Part shown: piece after piece, positions 1-8,187 of the stretch
Layout of the letters: each line of letters begins with the position of its first letter
Position numbering within the stretch: position 1 is the stretch's first letter
Origin: Betaproteobacteria bacterium
GTDB taxonomy: Bacteria > Pseudomonadota > Gammaproteobacteria > Burkholderiales > SG8-39
DNA length: 42,667 nt
Direction: 5' to 3'
NCBI GenBank assembly: GCA_016234705.1
Contig: JACRAS010000164.1
Span: 1 to 42,667 of the forward strand
Program-made: the position numbers and the translations under genes
The notes under the pieces: model-generated
Seen by the model: the letters and a program-made list of their open reading frames with translations, nothing else
Databases searched by the model: none
What the model was told of the DNA's origin: nothing

Positions 1-86
1 ATGAGGGCATCGACATCGTGGCGATTCCACGCGTCGGCAAAGGCCTGCAGAATCTCCGTGGTGACCTCAGCAATCACATCCGGCAT
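1..86 (-). CDS. NTF2/SnoaL-like protein, N-terminal fragment (runs off the window)
   Basis: Only the first 28 codons are inside the window; the gene continues beyond base 1. The translation starts MPDVIAEVTTEILQ and contains AFADAWNRHDVDAL, which is the typical first helix of the SnoaL/NTF2-like fold (SgcJ/EcaC and ketosteroid-isomerase-like families). The ATG at 86-84 is preceded by AAAGGAG at a normal distance, which fixes the start. It is unrelated to the flagellar genes and marks the left border of the motility cluster. The substrate cannot be told from this fragment. Confidence 0.6.
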   Translation of the reverse strand, partial: MPDVIAEVTTEILQAFADAWNRHDVDAL

Positions 87-252
87 GATCTAGCCACTCC
101 TTTCAGTCTCTGCACGAGCGTTCTGTGTCCTGACGCCCAACAAGAAGTCGACCCCCCAAAAGGGGCCTTATAAGACCCCAATAGCGGGGCCGAGCACCGA
201 CAGACTACGCTCAACCTCTTGATTCCTCAACCACCTCAACCGGGATAGGCAC

Positions 253-268
253 CTGTATGTTGGTACAG
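253..268 (+). promoter_or_regulatory. LexA (SOS) box upstream of the integrase remnant
   Basis: CTGTATGTTGGTACAG fits CTG-N10-CAG, with flanks (AC before, TA after) close to the gamma/betaproteobacterial LexA consensus. It ends 23 bases before the ATG of the integrase fragment. Integron integrase genes are known to be LexA-repressed through a box at this place, so site and fragment support each other. Occupancy by LexA is inferred. Confidence 0.65.
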
Positions 269-291
269 TATCGCAACTGCCGGGGGACGCC

Positions 292-432
292 ATGCCTTCA
301 CCGCGCTTGCTCGACCAGGTCCGCGACCGATTGCGCGTGAAGCACTACGGCATGCGCACGGAAGACACTTGCCTGTAATGGATTCGCCGCTTCATCTTCT
401 TTCACGGCAAGAGGCATCCGCAGGAGATCGTG
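292..432 (+). pseudogene. integron-type tyrosine recombinase, 5' remnant with in-frame stop
   Basis: Reading from the ATG at 292 gives MPSPRLLDQVRDRLRVKHYG, then a TAA at 376-378, then in the same frame WIRRFIFFHGKRHPQEI. This matches the N-terminal SAM-like domain of IntI-type integron integrases (LLDQVRDRLRVKHYSIRTE, then WIRRFILFHGKRHP). Similarity ends near 430, just before the 3' end of flgA, so the catalytic domain with its R-H-R-Y residues is gone. The fragment is doubly disabled by the stop and the truncation. A LexA box lies directly upstream. It could also derive from a solitary IntI-like recombinase rather than a cassette-carrying integron. Confidence 0.7.
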
Positions 433-439
433 CAGCGCG

Positions 440-1132
440 CTACTGACTATCCACTATCGCGCCGAGGCGGGCAATGCCGTTGATGGTGTGGCCGGAGGGG
501 GTGCGCACCTGCGCCACCTGGCCCTCGGCGGCATTGGTCACGGCCTTGCCTTCGGCGCTCACCTTGAATCCCGCACCTTGCGCGCGCAGGGTCACCGACT
601 GTCCCTGCTGAATGACCGGAGGCGAGCGCAGCAAGTCTTGCCGCAGCGGTTGTCCTGGGGCGATGCTGAGGGTGACGATGCGCCCAAGCGCCTGCCCGGG
701 CTCGGTGATTACCGCCCCGGGAAGCTGGCCGAGATCGGCCTCCTGCACCACCAGGTCGGCGAGCTCGATCGACCGGCCTTGCGCCAGCGCACGCGCCGCG
801 ACCACCACGCCGGTCAAGATCTTGATCGAAACCGGAACGTAGATGGTCCAGGGGTTGCTTCCGCTGCAGCGCACGCCCACGCTGGCACTTCCCCACAGGC
901 GCACGCCGGCGGGAATGAAGGCTTCCGGGACGGGGCAGGCGGGCAGATTCAGGCGGGTATCGATGCCGCCCAGCGTGAAGCTCACCTTGCCCGGCAGGCC
1001 GGCGGTTTGATGGCGCACCAGTTGTTCCACCGACTTATGGATCTGCGCGAGCTGCGCTTGCTCGATCGACGCGTGGCACCGGGCGGCGCAGCCGAGCAAC
1101 AGCAAGGCGAGAATGCTAGTGCGGATATCCAT
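440..1132 (-). CDS. flgA: FlgA, periplasmic P-ring assembly chaperone
   Basis: FlgA binds FlgI in the periplasm and helps it polymerise into the P ring. The 230-aa product has a signal peptide (MDIRTSILALLLLGCAARCHA, residues 1-21) and a C-terminal SAF-type beta-clip domain (VVAARALAQGRSIELADLV onward) ending in the family-typical GHTINGIARLGAIVD. The ATG at 1132 is chosen because GGAG lies nine bases upstream and the signal peptide begins there; an in-frame start at 1177 would add 15 residues before the signal. The gene is divergent from flgB. In many betaproteobacteria flgM and flgN follow flgA; here an integrase remnant does. Confidence 0.93.
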   Translation of the reverse strand: MDIRTSILALLLLGCAARCHASIEQAQLAQIHKSVEQLVRHQTAGLPGKVSFTLGGIDTRLNLPACPVPEAFIPAGVRLWGSASVGVRCSGSNPWTIYVPVSIKILTGVVVAARALAQGRSIELADLVVQEADLGQLPGAVITEPGQALGRIVTLSIAPGQPLRQDLLRSPPVIQQGQSVTLRAQGAGFKVSAEGKAVTNAAEGQVAQVRTPSGHTINGIARLGAIVDSQ

Positions 1133-1477
1133 GAATGTTCGCTCCGGTGTCCTGGCAGCCGTCAGGGCGGCGCGCATGGCCGTACTGTAGCCGTGCGGCG
1201 GTCAAGGCAGCGCCCGATTAGCGGCGGTTTTCACCGGCTTATCGGCGCCTTGCCCGCAGCCGGGCCTGTGTACATTCGGCGCATGAGCGCGTGCACGCAA
1301 GCGAACCCTGGAGGCGGCAAACGCCGCTCTCGCGCACGCGCGCCGTGCGCCGCCGCCGGCGAGGGCTTCCTGCCGCAAGCGGCGATAATTGCCGCCGCAT
1401 GCCGCTCCAAGCGCGGAAATGCACGATCTTTCCGCTGCTTATTCGGACGCTCCCGGAATCAACTGCGCATAACATGG

Positions 1478-1494
1478 CTGGCATGTTCGATGCC
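1478..1494 (+). promoter_or_regulatory. possible sigma-54-type promoter or operator before flgB
   Basis: CTGGCATGTTCGATGCC has the GG-N10-GC spacing of a sigma-54 promoter (TGGCA at -24, ATGC at -12); the inferred start would be about 25 bases before flgB. The same bases form an inverted repeat, GGCAT-5-ATGCC, so it could instead be an operator. GG-N10-GC is common in GC-rich DNA, so this is only a candidate. The 396-base flgA-flgB intergenic region (1133-1528) holds no gene I can support. Confidence 0.25.
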
Positions 1495-1528
1495 GATATG
1501 AACCCCCAACTACACAGACAAACCTGCC

Positions 1529-1930
1529 ATGATTGAATCACTCGACAAGCTGTTCCAGTTTCATCAAAACGCGCTCAATGTGCGCGCCTTCCGTCAGCAA
1601 CTGCTTGCGTCCAACATCGCCAACGCGGATACGCCGGGCTATAAGGCGCGCGACATCGATTTCGCCGCGGCGCTGCGCGAAGCCAGCTCCGGCGGCGCAG
1701 TGTCCGCGCTGCCGCTGCGCGCGAGCCGCGAAAGGCATCTAGGCGGCGCCGGGCGCGACGAGCCTGCCGCGGTGCTCTATCGCGGCGCGCAGCAGCCGAG
1801 CATAGACGGCAACACGGTGGACATGGACGTCGAGCGCAACCGCTTCGCCGAGAACGCCGTGCATTACGACGCCAACCTTACCTTTCTCAATAGCCAGATC
1901 AAGCTGATGCTGGCCGCACTGCAGGGGTGA
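1529..1930 (+). CDS. flgB: FlgB, proximal rod protein
   Basis: FlgB is one of the rod proteins that cross the periplasm and is exported by the flagellar type III system. The 133-aa product has the normal length, begins [20 protein letters not shown] and carries the rod-family signature [21 protein letters not shown] near the N-terminus. The C-terminal helix [19 protein letters not shown] is also typical. It opens the operon flgBCDEFGHIJKL; its stop overlaps the start region of flgC. The ribosome-binding site is weak. Confidence 0.96.
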   Translation: MIESLDKLFQFHQNALNVRAFRQQLLASNIANADTPGYKARDIDFAAALREASSGGAVSALPLRASRERHLGGAGRDEPAAVLYRGAQQPSIDGNTVDMDVERNRFAENAVHYDANLTFLNSQIKLMLAALQG

Positions 1931-1935
1931 TGCTC

Positions 1936-2340
1936 ATGTCTTTGCTGAACGTATTCGAGATCGCGGGCTCCGCCATGACGGCGCAGTCGCAGCGGCTTAA
2001 CGTCGTCGCCAGCAACCTGGCCAACGCCGACAGCGTCACCGGCCCCAACGGCCATGCGTATCGCGCCAAGCAGGTGGTATTCAGCGAGCTCGCTTTCGGC
2101 GGCGCAACCGGCAGCGGCGTAAAGGTTACCGGCGTGATCGAAGACAGCTCGCCGGGAAAACAGGTGTACGACCCGAAGCATCCGCTCGCCGACGCGCAAG
2201 GCTACGTCGCCATGCCCAATGTCATCGTGGTCGAGGAAATGGTGAACATGATTGCCGCCGCGCGCGCCTACCAGAATAACGTCGAGATGCTGAACACCGC
2301 CAAGACGCTGATGCTGAAGACGCTCACCATAGGACAGTGA
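1936..2340 (+). CDS. flgC: FlgC, proximal rod protein
   Basis: FlgC is a rod component. The 134-aa product equals the family length. The N-terminus [20 protein letters not shown] is followed by [10 protein letters not shown], and the C-terminus contains the conserved [20 protein letters not shown] and [18 protein letters not shown] and ATG codons at 1927 and 1930 are in frame, but the ATG at 1936 has GCAGGGG at the right spacing and gives the family N-terminus. The start region sits on the 3' end of flgB, which suggests translational coupling. Confidence 0.95.
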   Translation: MSLLNVFEIAGSAMTAQSQRLNVVASNLANADSVTGPNGHAYRAKQVVFSELAFGGATGSGVKVTGVIEDSSPGKQVYDPKHPLADAQGYVAMPNVIVVEEMVNMIAAARAYQNNVEMLNTAKTLMLKTLTIGQ

Positions 2341-2434
2341 GGCGAGTCGGTGCGATTTAGCCTCTTATAAGTCAAGAGTTGACAGAAATGGCGAAGATTC
2401 CGAAACGGGATGCCCCGGCATTCGCGGGGGATTT

Positions 2435-2458
2435 ACAAGGGGGGCGCGCCCCCCTTGT
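2435..2458. terminator. perfect 24-bp palindrome between flgC and flgD
   Basis: ACAAGGGGGG, CGCG, then CCCCCCTTGT form a perfect palindrome able to make a strong GC hairpin in the 220-base flgC-flgD gap. The following bases (TCGTTCG) are only slightly U-rich, so full termination is doubtful; it may attenuate transcription or protect mRNA ends. Nothing else recognisable lies in the gap. Confidence 0.35.
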
Positions 2459-2560
2459 TCGTTCGATCAGGGTTTTTCCCAGGCCGGAGACACTTTGTTC
2501 GCTTCCGGCTTGTCCGGCTTAGGTAGAGCGAACGATGCAAGCAACAACAAGGACTGCGCG

Positions 2561-3232
2561 ATGAGTACAGTAGGCAACACCAGCGACGCGGCCGCGACCA
2601 GCGCGGCGCCGAGCGCCCGGGCCGCGGCAGGCAGGCCCGGCGCCAGCGAGGCGGAGGACCGCTTTCTCAAGCTGCTGGTGGCGCAGCTCAAGAACCAGGA
2701 TCCGCTGAATCCCATGGACAATGCGCAAATCACTTCGCAAATGGCGCAGATCAGCACGGTGAGCGGCATCGACAAGCTCAACACGACTCTGCAGAGCATG
2801 GCGGCGAGCTTCAGCGCCGACCAGTCGCTGCAGGCCACCGCCATGATCGGCCGCAGCGTGCTCGCGCCCGGAAGCGGGCTCGAACTGCAGAACGGCACGG
2901 CGGCGGGCGGCGTGGAATTGCCGCGGGCCGCAGACCAGGTGGCGTTGTCCATCCGTGACGGCTCCGGCCAGGGGGTGCACGAGGTGGACCTCGGGCCGCA
3001 GCCCGCTGGCGTCCTCGGTTTCCAGTGGGACGGGGTCACCGACAGCGGCGCGAGCGCCGTCCCCGGCAGCTACAGCTTTGCGGTCGAGGCGGTGCAGGGC
3101 GGCAAGAAGATCGTCGCCACCGCGCTCGCTCTCGGCCTGGTCAGCGGCGTGACGCAGGGCAAGGACGGCGTTGCGCTGAAGGTGAACGGCATGGGATCGG
3201 TCGCGTTGTCCGATGTCAAGCAGGTCATGTGA
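2561..3232 (+). CDS. flgD: FlgD, hook capping protein
   Basis: FlgD sits on the growing hook and directs FlgE assembly; it is lost when the hook is complete. The 223-aa product has the N-terminal signature EDRFLKLLVAQLKNQDPLNP followed by MDNAQITSQMAQISTVSGI, and a C-terminal FlgD Ig-like/tudor part with GVTDSGASAVPGSYSF. The start is the ATG at 2561 because AAGGA lies seven bases upstream; an open frame reaches 2495 but lacks family similarity there. The gene follows a hairpin and precedes a repeat element before flgE. Confidence 0.95.
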   Translation: MSTVGNTSDAAATSAAPSARAAAGRPGASEAEDRFLKLLVAQLKNQDPLNPMDNAQITSQMAQISTVSGIDKLNTTLQSMAASFSADQSLQATAMIGRSVLAPGSGLELQNGTAAGGVELPRAADQVALSIRDGSGQGVHEVDLGPQPAGVLGFQWDGVTDSGASAVPGSYSFAVEAVQGGKKIVATALALGLVSGVTQGKDGVALKVNGMGSVALSDVKQVM

Positions 3233-3288
3233 GCGGCTGTCGCGGAATTACGGAAACGCGTTCCGGCCCGAGCCGGAACGGGGGGATG

Positions 3289-3344
3289 CGCCCCGACGGT
3301 CTCGATCCCCCCCGAGGGGAAAGTCCCCTTGGGGGATTTTCCCC
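3289..3344 (+). repeat. dispersed palindromic repeat, unit A (flgD-flgE gap)
   Basis: CGCCCCGACGGTCTCGAT followed by CCCCCCGAGGGGAAAGTCCC and CTTGGGGGATTTTCCCC. The same string, with few changes, recurs inside fliH (minus, two units), between fliN and fliM (minus) and, shortened, after the gene ending at 25972. The core can fold (GGGG-AAAGT-CCCC). It fills most of the 146-base flgD-flgE gap; the flgE ribosome-binding site lies downstream of it. Confidence 0.7.
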
Positions 3345-3378
3345 GATGTGGTAACGAATTCACGCAAGGAGAAACGAA

Positions 3379-4593
3379 ATGAGCTTTCAGCAGGGATTGA
3401 GCGGACTCAACGCCGCGGCGAAGAACCTCGACGTGATCGGGAACAACGTCGCCAATTCGAACACCTCCGGCTTCAAGCAAGGGATTGCGGTTTTCGGCGA
3501 CGTGTTTGCCGCTTCGCTTAGCGGAGGGGGCGGCACGCAGGTCGGCATCGGCACGCAGATCAGCGGCGTGAGCCAGCAATTTTCACAAGGGAACATCTCG
3601 CTCAGCAATAACCCGCTCGACATCGCCATCAACGGCCAGGGTTTCTACCGCATGAGCGATGGCGGCGCGATCGCCTACACCCGCAACGGCGGCTTCAGCG
3701 TGGACAAGAACGGCTATATCGTCAGCAGCAGCGGGGCGAACCTTACGGGGTTCCAGGCAAGCAACGGCGCCATCGTGCCGGGCGTGCTGGCAGTCCTGCG
3801 CTTGTCCTCGGCCGACCTGCTGCCCCAGGCGACCTCCACCGCCGGAATCGGGGCGAACCTGGCTTCGACGGGCGCGGTAATGCCGACGGCCGCCTTTGTC
3901 GCGACCCTTCCGACGACCTACAACTTTTCCACGGCATCGACCCTCTACGACACGCTGGGTCAGTCCCACACCATGACCCTGTATTTCAACAAGGCCGCCG
4001 CGAACGCCTGGGACGCCAACGTGTATATAGACGGCGTCGCCGCCAACGGCGCCGGGGTGAGCAGGTTGACCTTCGATACGCAAGGCGTGTTGTCGACGAC
4101 GACGCCGCCTACGAACCTGGTCAAGACCGCGGTGCTGGCAAACGGCGCCGCGCCGATTTCGATCACGATGGATTACAGCGCGATGACCCAGTTCGGGTCC
4201 GGTTACGGGGTGAATTCCCTTTCCCAGGATGGTTTCGCCTCCGGCCAGCTCACCGGATACAACATCGGCTCGGACGGCATCATTCTCGGGCGCTATACCA
4301 ACGGGCAGTCGCAGATGCTCGGACAGGTCGCGCTGTCGAATTTCGTCAACCCCCAGGGCCTGTCGCCCCTGGGCGACAGCATGTGGGCGGAGAGCGCCAC
4401 CTCCGGCATTGCGCTTACCGGCGCGCCCGGCAGCGCCAGTCTGGGTGCGCTGCAATCCGGGGCGAAGGAGGATTCCAACGTCGATTTGACCGCCGAGTTG
4501 GTGAACATGATTACCGCGCAGCTCGTCTACCAGGACAACGCCCAGTCGATCAAGGCGCAGGACGCCGTGCTGCAGACGCTGGTGAATCTGTGA
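3379..4593 (+). CDS. flgE: FlgE, flagellar hook protein
   Basis: FlgE polymerises into the hook that joins rod and filament. The 404-aa product starts MSFQQGLSGLNAAAKNLDVI, then GNNVANSNTSGFKQ, the rod/hook family signature. The N-terminal domain includes NPLDIAINGQGFYRM, and the C-terminus has EDSNVDLTAELVNMITAQLVYQDNAQ and ends DAVLQTLVNL. AAGGAGA lies upstream of the ATG. The middle part is the variable outer hook domain. Length and ends are normal. Confidence 0.96.
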   Translation: MSFQQGLSGLNAAAKNLDVIGNNVANSNTSGFKQGIAVFGDVFAASLSGGGGTQVGIGTQISGVSQQFSQGNISLSNNPLDIAINGQGFYRMSDGGAIAYTRNGGFSVDKNGYIVSSSGANLTGFQASNGAIVPGVLAVLRLSSADLLPQATSTAGIGANLASTGAVMPTAAFVATLPTTYNFSTASTLYDTLGQSHTMTLYFNKAAANAWDANVYIDGVAANGAGVSRLTFDTQGVLSTTTPPTNLVKTAVLANGAAPISITMDYSAMTQFGSGYGVNSLSQDGFASGQLTGYNIGSDGIILGRYTNGQSQMLGQVALSNFVNPQGLSPLGDSMWAESATSGIALTGAPGSASLGALQSGAKEDSNVDLTAELVNMITAQLVYQDNAQSIKAQDAVLQTLVNL

Positions 4594-4654
4594 TAAGGCA
4601 AGGGCGCGCGCTGTGGTCCGCCGCGGCGCGCGCCGCAACCACGGGAGAACCAAT

Positions 4655-5398
4655 TTGGACCGCATGATCTATGTCGCCATGAGCGGCGCCAAACACATAC
4701 TCGGCCAGCAGGCGGCAGTGGCGCACAACCTCGCCAACGTCTCCACCAACGGTTACCGCGCCGCGGCCAGCGCGTTTCGTGCCGTCCCGGTCCAGGGGGA
4801 CGGCCTGCCGACCCGCGCTTTCGTGGTGGATTCGACCTCGGGCGCGAACTTTACGCCGGGGGCGCTGCAGAACACCGGGCGCGATCTCGATGTCGCGCTG
4901 CAGGGGCCGGGCTGGATCGCGGTGCAGCTCGCGAACGGGGGCGAGGCCTACACCCGCAACGGCAGCCTGCAGGTCAGCCCCAACGGGATGCTGCAGACCC
5001 GCAACGGCCTGAACGTTCTCGGCGAGGGCGGGCCGATCTCGATTCCGCCGGACTCGACCATTACCATCGCCAAGGAAGGCACGGTGTCGGTGGTGTCGGC
5101 CCTGCCGCCGCCCAAATCGGTCAATGCGGTGGGCCGGATCAAGCTGGTCAATCCCGACGAGAAGCTGCTCGCGCGCGGCGGCGACGGCTTGTTTCGCCTC
5201 GCCCACGGCGGCAGCGCCGAGGCCGACCCGAAAGTCGCGCTGGTTGCGGGCGCGCTCGAAGGCAGCAACGTGAACGTGGTGGAGGAGATGATCAGCATGA
5301 TCAGCCTGGCGCGGCAGTTCGACCTGCAGATGCAATTGCTCAACAACGCGCAGAAAAACGCCAACCAGGCGAGCCAGATTCTCAATCTCAAGTGGTGA
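4655..5398 (+). CDS. flgF: FlgF, rod protein (TTG start)
   Basis: FlgF is a proximal rod protein. The translation MDRMIYVAMSGAKHILGQQ and [14 protein letters not shown] is typical, as is the C-terminal [20 protein letters not shown] and the end SQILNLKW. The start is assigned to TTG at 4655: GGGAGA lies six bases upstream and the resulting MDRMIYVAMSG matches family N-termini. The ATG at 4664 would be 15 bases from the Shine-Dalgarno sequence, and the GTG at 4613 adds unrelated residues. Product 247 aa. Confidence 0.93.
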   Translation: MDRMIYVAMSGAKHILGQQAAVAHNLANVSTNGYRAAASAFRAVPVQGDGLPTRAFVVDSTSGANFTPGALQNTGRDLDVALQGPGWIAVQLANGGEAYTRNGSLQVSPNGMLQTRNGLNVLGEGGPISIPPDSTITIAKEGTVSVVSALPPPKSVNAVGRIKLVNPDEKLLARGGDGLFRLAHGGSAEADPKVALVAGALEGSNVNVVEEMISMISLARQFDLQMQLLNNAQKNANQASQILNLKW

Positions 5399-5483
5399 AC
5401 GCCAGCGCATGCAACCCAGCTCAGCCGGCATCGCCGCCAGCCGCATCCCGCGGGCAGGCTGCAACTTCAACGGGGGATAGAAC

Positions 5484-6266
5484 GTGATTCGATCTTTGTG
5501 GATTGCCAAGACCGGCCTCGACGCGCAGCAGACACAGCTCGATGTCATCGCCAACAACCTGGCCAACGTCAGCACCAACGGCTTCAAGCGTTCGCGCGCG
5601 GTGTTCGAGGACCTGCTCTATCAGACCTTGCGCCAGCCGGGCGCGCAGTCCTCGCAGCAGACGCAACTGCCCTCGGGATTGCAGATCGGCACCGGCGTGC
5701 ACCCGGTGGCGACGGTAAAGATATTTGCCCAGGGCAATCTGCAGCAGACCGGCAATCCGCTCGATGTCGCGATCCATGGCAACGGCTTCTTCCAGGTATT
5801 GCAGCCCGACGGCACCACCGCCTACACCCGCGACGGATCGTTCCAGGTCGACAACCAGGGGGCGCTGGTCACTGCGAGCGGCTATCACGTGCAGCCCCAG
5901 ATCACCATACCCGCGAGCGCGCTGAGCGTCACCATCGGCCAGGACGGGACCGTGTCGGTGCTGCAGGCGGGTGCGACCAAGCCGACCCAGGTCGGGACGC
6001 TGCAACTGGTGAATTTCATCAATCCGACCGGCCTGCAAAGCGCGGGGGAGAATCTGTATCTGGAAACCGCGTCTTCGGGCACACCGAGCGCGAACACGCC
6101 CGGAACCAACGGCCTGGGGCGGCTCAGCCCGGGCAATGTCGAAACCTCCAACGTCAATGTGGTCGAGGAAATGGTCAACATGATCCAAACCCAGCGCGCC
6201 TATGAGATCAACTCGAAGGCGATCGCCACCTCCGACCAGATGCTGCAGAAGCTGTCGCAACTTTAA
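5484..6266 (+). CDS. flgG: FlgG, distal rod protein (GTG start)
   Basis: FlgG forms the distal rod that passes through the P and L rings. The 260-aa product has the family-standard length. It reads [20 protein letters not shown] then [20 protein letters not shown], with [15 protein letters not shown] in the middle and [20 protein letters not shown] near the C-terminus. The start is GTG at 5484, preceded by GGGGGAT. It lies 85 bases downstream of flgF; this gap holds no recognisable element. Confidence 0.96.
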   Translation: MIRSLWIAKTGLDAQQTQLDVIANNLANVSTNGFKRSRAVFEDLLYQTLRQPGAQSSQQTQLPSGLQIGTGVHPVATVKIFAQGNLQQTGNPLDVAIHGNGFFQVLQPDGTTAYTRDGSFQVDNQGALVTASGYHVQPQITIPASALSVTIGQDGTVSVLQAGATKPTQVGTLQLVNFINPTGLQSAGENLYLETASSGTPSANTPGTNGLGRLSPGNVETSNVNVVEEMVNMIQTQRAYEINSKAIATSDQMLQKLSQL

Positions 6267-6293
6267 GCATTCCGCAGACATGGCGAGGCGATC

Positions 6294-6992
6294 ATGAACC
6301 GGTGTGGATTGCGCGGCGTTGCGGCGGCGGGCATGGTGCTCATGCTGCTCGCGGCCTGCGCCATCACCCCGCCGGCGAGCGTGCACCAGCCGATGAGCGC
6401 GCGGCCGGCGCCGGCACCCCGGCTTGCGCAGTCCAATGGCGCGATCTACCAGGCCCAATCCGCGGGGCAGACCGGCTATGGCTATCGGCCCCTGTTCGAG
6501 GACCGGCGGGCGCGCGCCGTCGGCGACATCCTCACCATCAACATCAACGAAACCACGGCAGCGAGCAAGAAGTCCGGCAGCACCGCCGCCCGCAGCGGCA
6601 GCGACAACATGTCGGTCACCGGACTCGCCGGGTTGCCCGGCAAGGGTTTGCTGGGCTCGACGCTCGCGGCGAGCTCGGCGAGCACCTTTGAAGGCAAGGG
6701 CGACAGCGCCAGCAATAACGCCTTTACCGGAATCATCACCGTGACCGTGATCGAAGTTCTCGCCAACGGCAATTTGCTGGTGAGCGGCGAAAAGCAGATC
6801 GGCATCAACCAGGGCTCGGAGTTCGTGCGTTTTTCCGGGGTGGTGAATCCGGCCACGGTTTCCCCCGCCAATGCGGTGTCTTCGACCCAGGTGGCGGACG
6901 CGCGCCTGGAATACCGCGGCAACGGCTACATCGACGAGGCCCAGACCATGGGCTGGCTGGCGCGCTTTTTCCTGTCCTTCCTGGCGTTCTAG
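6294..6992 (+). CDS. flgH: FlgH, L-ring lipoprotein
   Basis: FlgH builds the L ring in the outer membrane. The 232-aa precursor has a lipoprotein signal ([20 protein letters not shown]) with Cys 21 in the LLAAC lipobox. The mature part carries the family motifs [40 protein letters not shown] and the C-terminal [19 protein letters not shown]. FlgI follows 28 bases downstream, as usual for the ring genes. Confidence 0.96.
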   Translation: MNRCGLRGVAAAGMVLMLLAACAITPPASVHQPMSARPAPAPRLAQSNGAIYQAQSAGQTGYGYRPLFEDRRARAVGDILTININETTAASKKSGSTAARSGSDNMSVTGLAGLPGKGLLGSTLAASSASTFEGKGDSASNNAFTGIITVTVIEVLANGNLLVSGEKQIGINQGSEFVRFSGVVNPATVSPANAVSSTQVADARLEYRGNGYIDEAQTMGWLARFFLSFLAF

Positions 6993-7020
6993 GGGCGGAC
7001 TTGAAAGCGAAGAGCTCGAC

Positions 7021-8130
7021 ATGAAGCCATACAAGACCTGCCTGCTCGCGTTGCTGTTGCTCGCGTGCGGGGCGGCCGAGGCCGAGCGCATCAAGGATCT
7101 GGTGTCGATCCAGGGGGTGCGCAGCAACCAGTTGATCGGTTACGGCCTGGTAGTGGGCCTGAACGGCAGCGGCGACCAAACGACGCAGACGCCGTTTACA
7201 GTGCAGAGCGTGATCAACATGCTGACGCAGCTCGGCGTCAGCCTGCCTCCGGGCACCAGCCTGCAACTGAAGAACGTTGCCGCGGTGATGGTGACCGCGG
7301 CGCTGCCCGCATTCGCCCGGCCGGGGCAATCGATCGACGTCACGGTGTCCTCGATGGGAAATGCCAAGAGCCTGCGCGGCGGCACGTTGCTGATGACGCC
7401 GTTGAAGGGGGGAGACGGCCAGATCTACGCCGTGGCGCAAGGCAACATCCTGGTGGGCGGAGCGGGAGCGAGTTCGCCTAGCGGCAGCACTAGCGTCCAG
7501 ATCAATCACTTGAGCGTGGGCAGGATCAGCGCCGGCGCCACGGTAGAGCGCAGCGTGCCCACCGAGCTGGGGCAGGGGGAACACATCAACCTCGAACTCA
7601 ACATCACCGATTTCAGCACCACGCGCCGCATCGTCGACGTGATCAACGGCCGCTTCGCGCCGGGCACCGCCATGGCGGTCGATGGACGCCTGATTCAGGT
7701 GCGCGCGCCGGGATACGCCGACGAGCGCGTGACCTTTCTCGCCCAGATCGAGAGCCTGGAAGTGACGCCGGCGCAGACCAGCGCGAAAGTGATCGTCAAC
7801 GCGCGTACCGGCTCGGTCGTGATGAACCAGGCGGTGATGGTGGAGGCGTGCGCCGTCGCGCACGGCAATCTGACCGTGGTCGTGAGCAGCGAACCGGTGA
7901 TCAGTCAGCCCGGCGCGTTCTCGCCCCAGGGACAGACGGTGCAGGCCGAGCGCACGCAAATAGAAATCCGTTCCGACAAGGGCGGTCTCGCCGTAGTGAA
8001 GCAGAGCGCTTCGCTCGGCGAGGTGGTCAAGGCGCTCAACGCCATCGGCGCCACGCCGCAGGACCTGCTCGCCATACTGCAGGCCATGAAAGCGGCCGGC
8101 GCCTTGCGCGCCGAGCTGGAAATCATCTGA
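7021..8130 (+). CDS. flgI: FlgI, P-ring protein
   Basis: FlgI forms the periplasmic P ring around the rod with the help of FlgA. The 369-aa precursor has a signal peptide ([21 protein letters not shown]) cleaved before ERIKDL. Conserved motifs include [45 protein letters not shown] and [20 protein letters not shown]. An open frame extends back to 6871 inside flgH, but the signal peptide fixes the ATG at 7021. Confidence 0.96.
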   Translation: MKPYKTCLLALLLLACGAAEAERIKDLVSIQGVRSNQLIGYGLVVGLNGSGDQTTQTPFTVQSVINMLTQLGVSLPPGTSLQLKNVAAVMVTAALPAFARPGQSIDVTVSSMGNAKSLRGGTLLMTPLKGGDGQIYAVAQGNILVGGAGASSPSGSTSVQINHLSVGRISAGATVERSVPTELGQGEHINLELNITDFSTTRRIVDVINGRFAPGTAMAVDGRLIQVRAPGYADERVTFLAQIESLEVTPAQTSAKVIVNARTGSVVMNQAVMVEACAVAHGNLTVVVSSEPVISQPGAFSPQGQTVQAERTQIEIRSDKGGLAVVKQSASLGEVVKALNAIGATPQDLLAILQAMKAAGALRAELEII

Positions 8131-8187
8131 TGGACAGGCCGACTGCACGGCGCGTCCAACTGGCCGAAAGGAAACGGCAAAGCCGCC

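Noticed and set aside
162..179. GGGGCCTTATAAGACCCC, an imperfect palindrome left of the integrase remnant
   Set aside because: Too short and isolated to assign; could be an operator or chance in GC-rich DNA. No attC- or attI-like features could be made out around it.
1239..1246. GCCGATAA on the minus strand upstream of flgA, a perfect sigma-28 -10
   Set aside because: No -35 element at any usual spacing; the place at N11 is GC-rich without similarity to TAAAGTTT. One or two chance matches of an 8-mer are expected in a window of this size.
488..1501. Long open frame on the plus strand opposite flgA (337 codons)
   Set aside because: Shadow frame of flgA in GC-rich DNA; no family similarity, while the minus strand encodes a clear FlgA with signal peptide.
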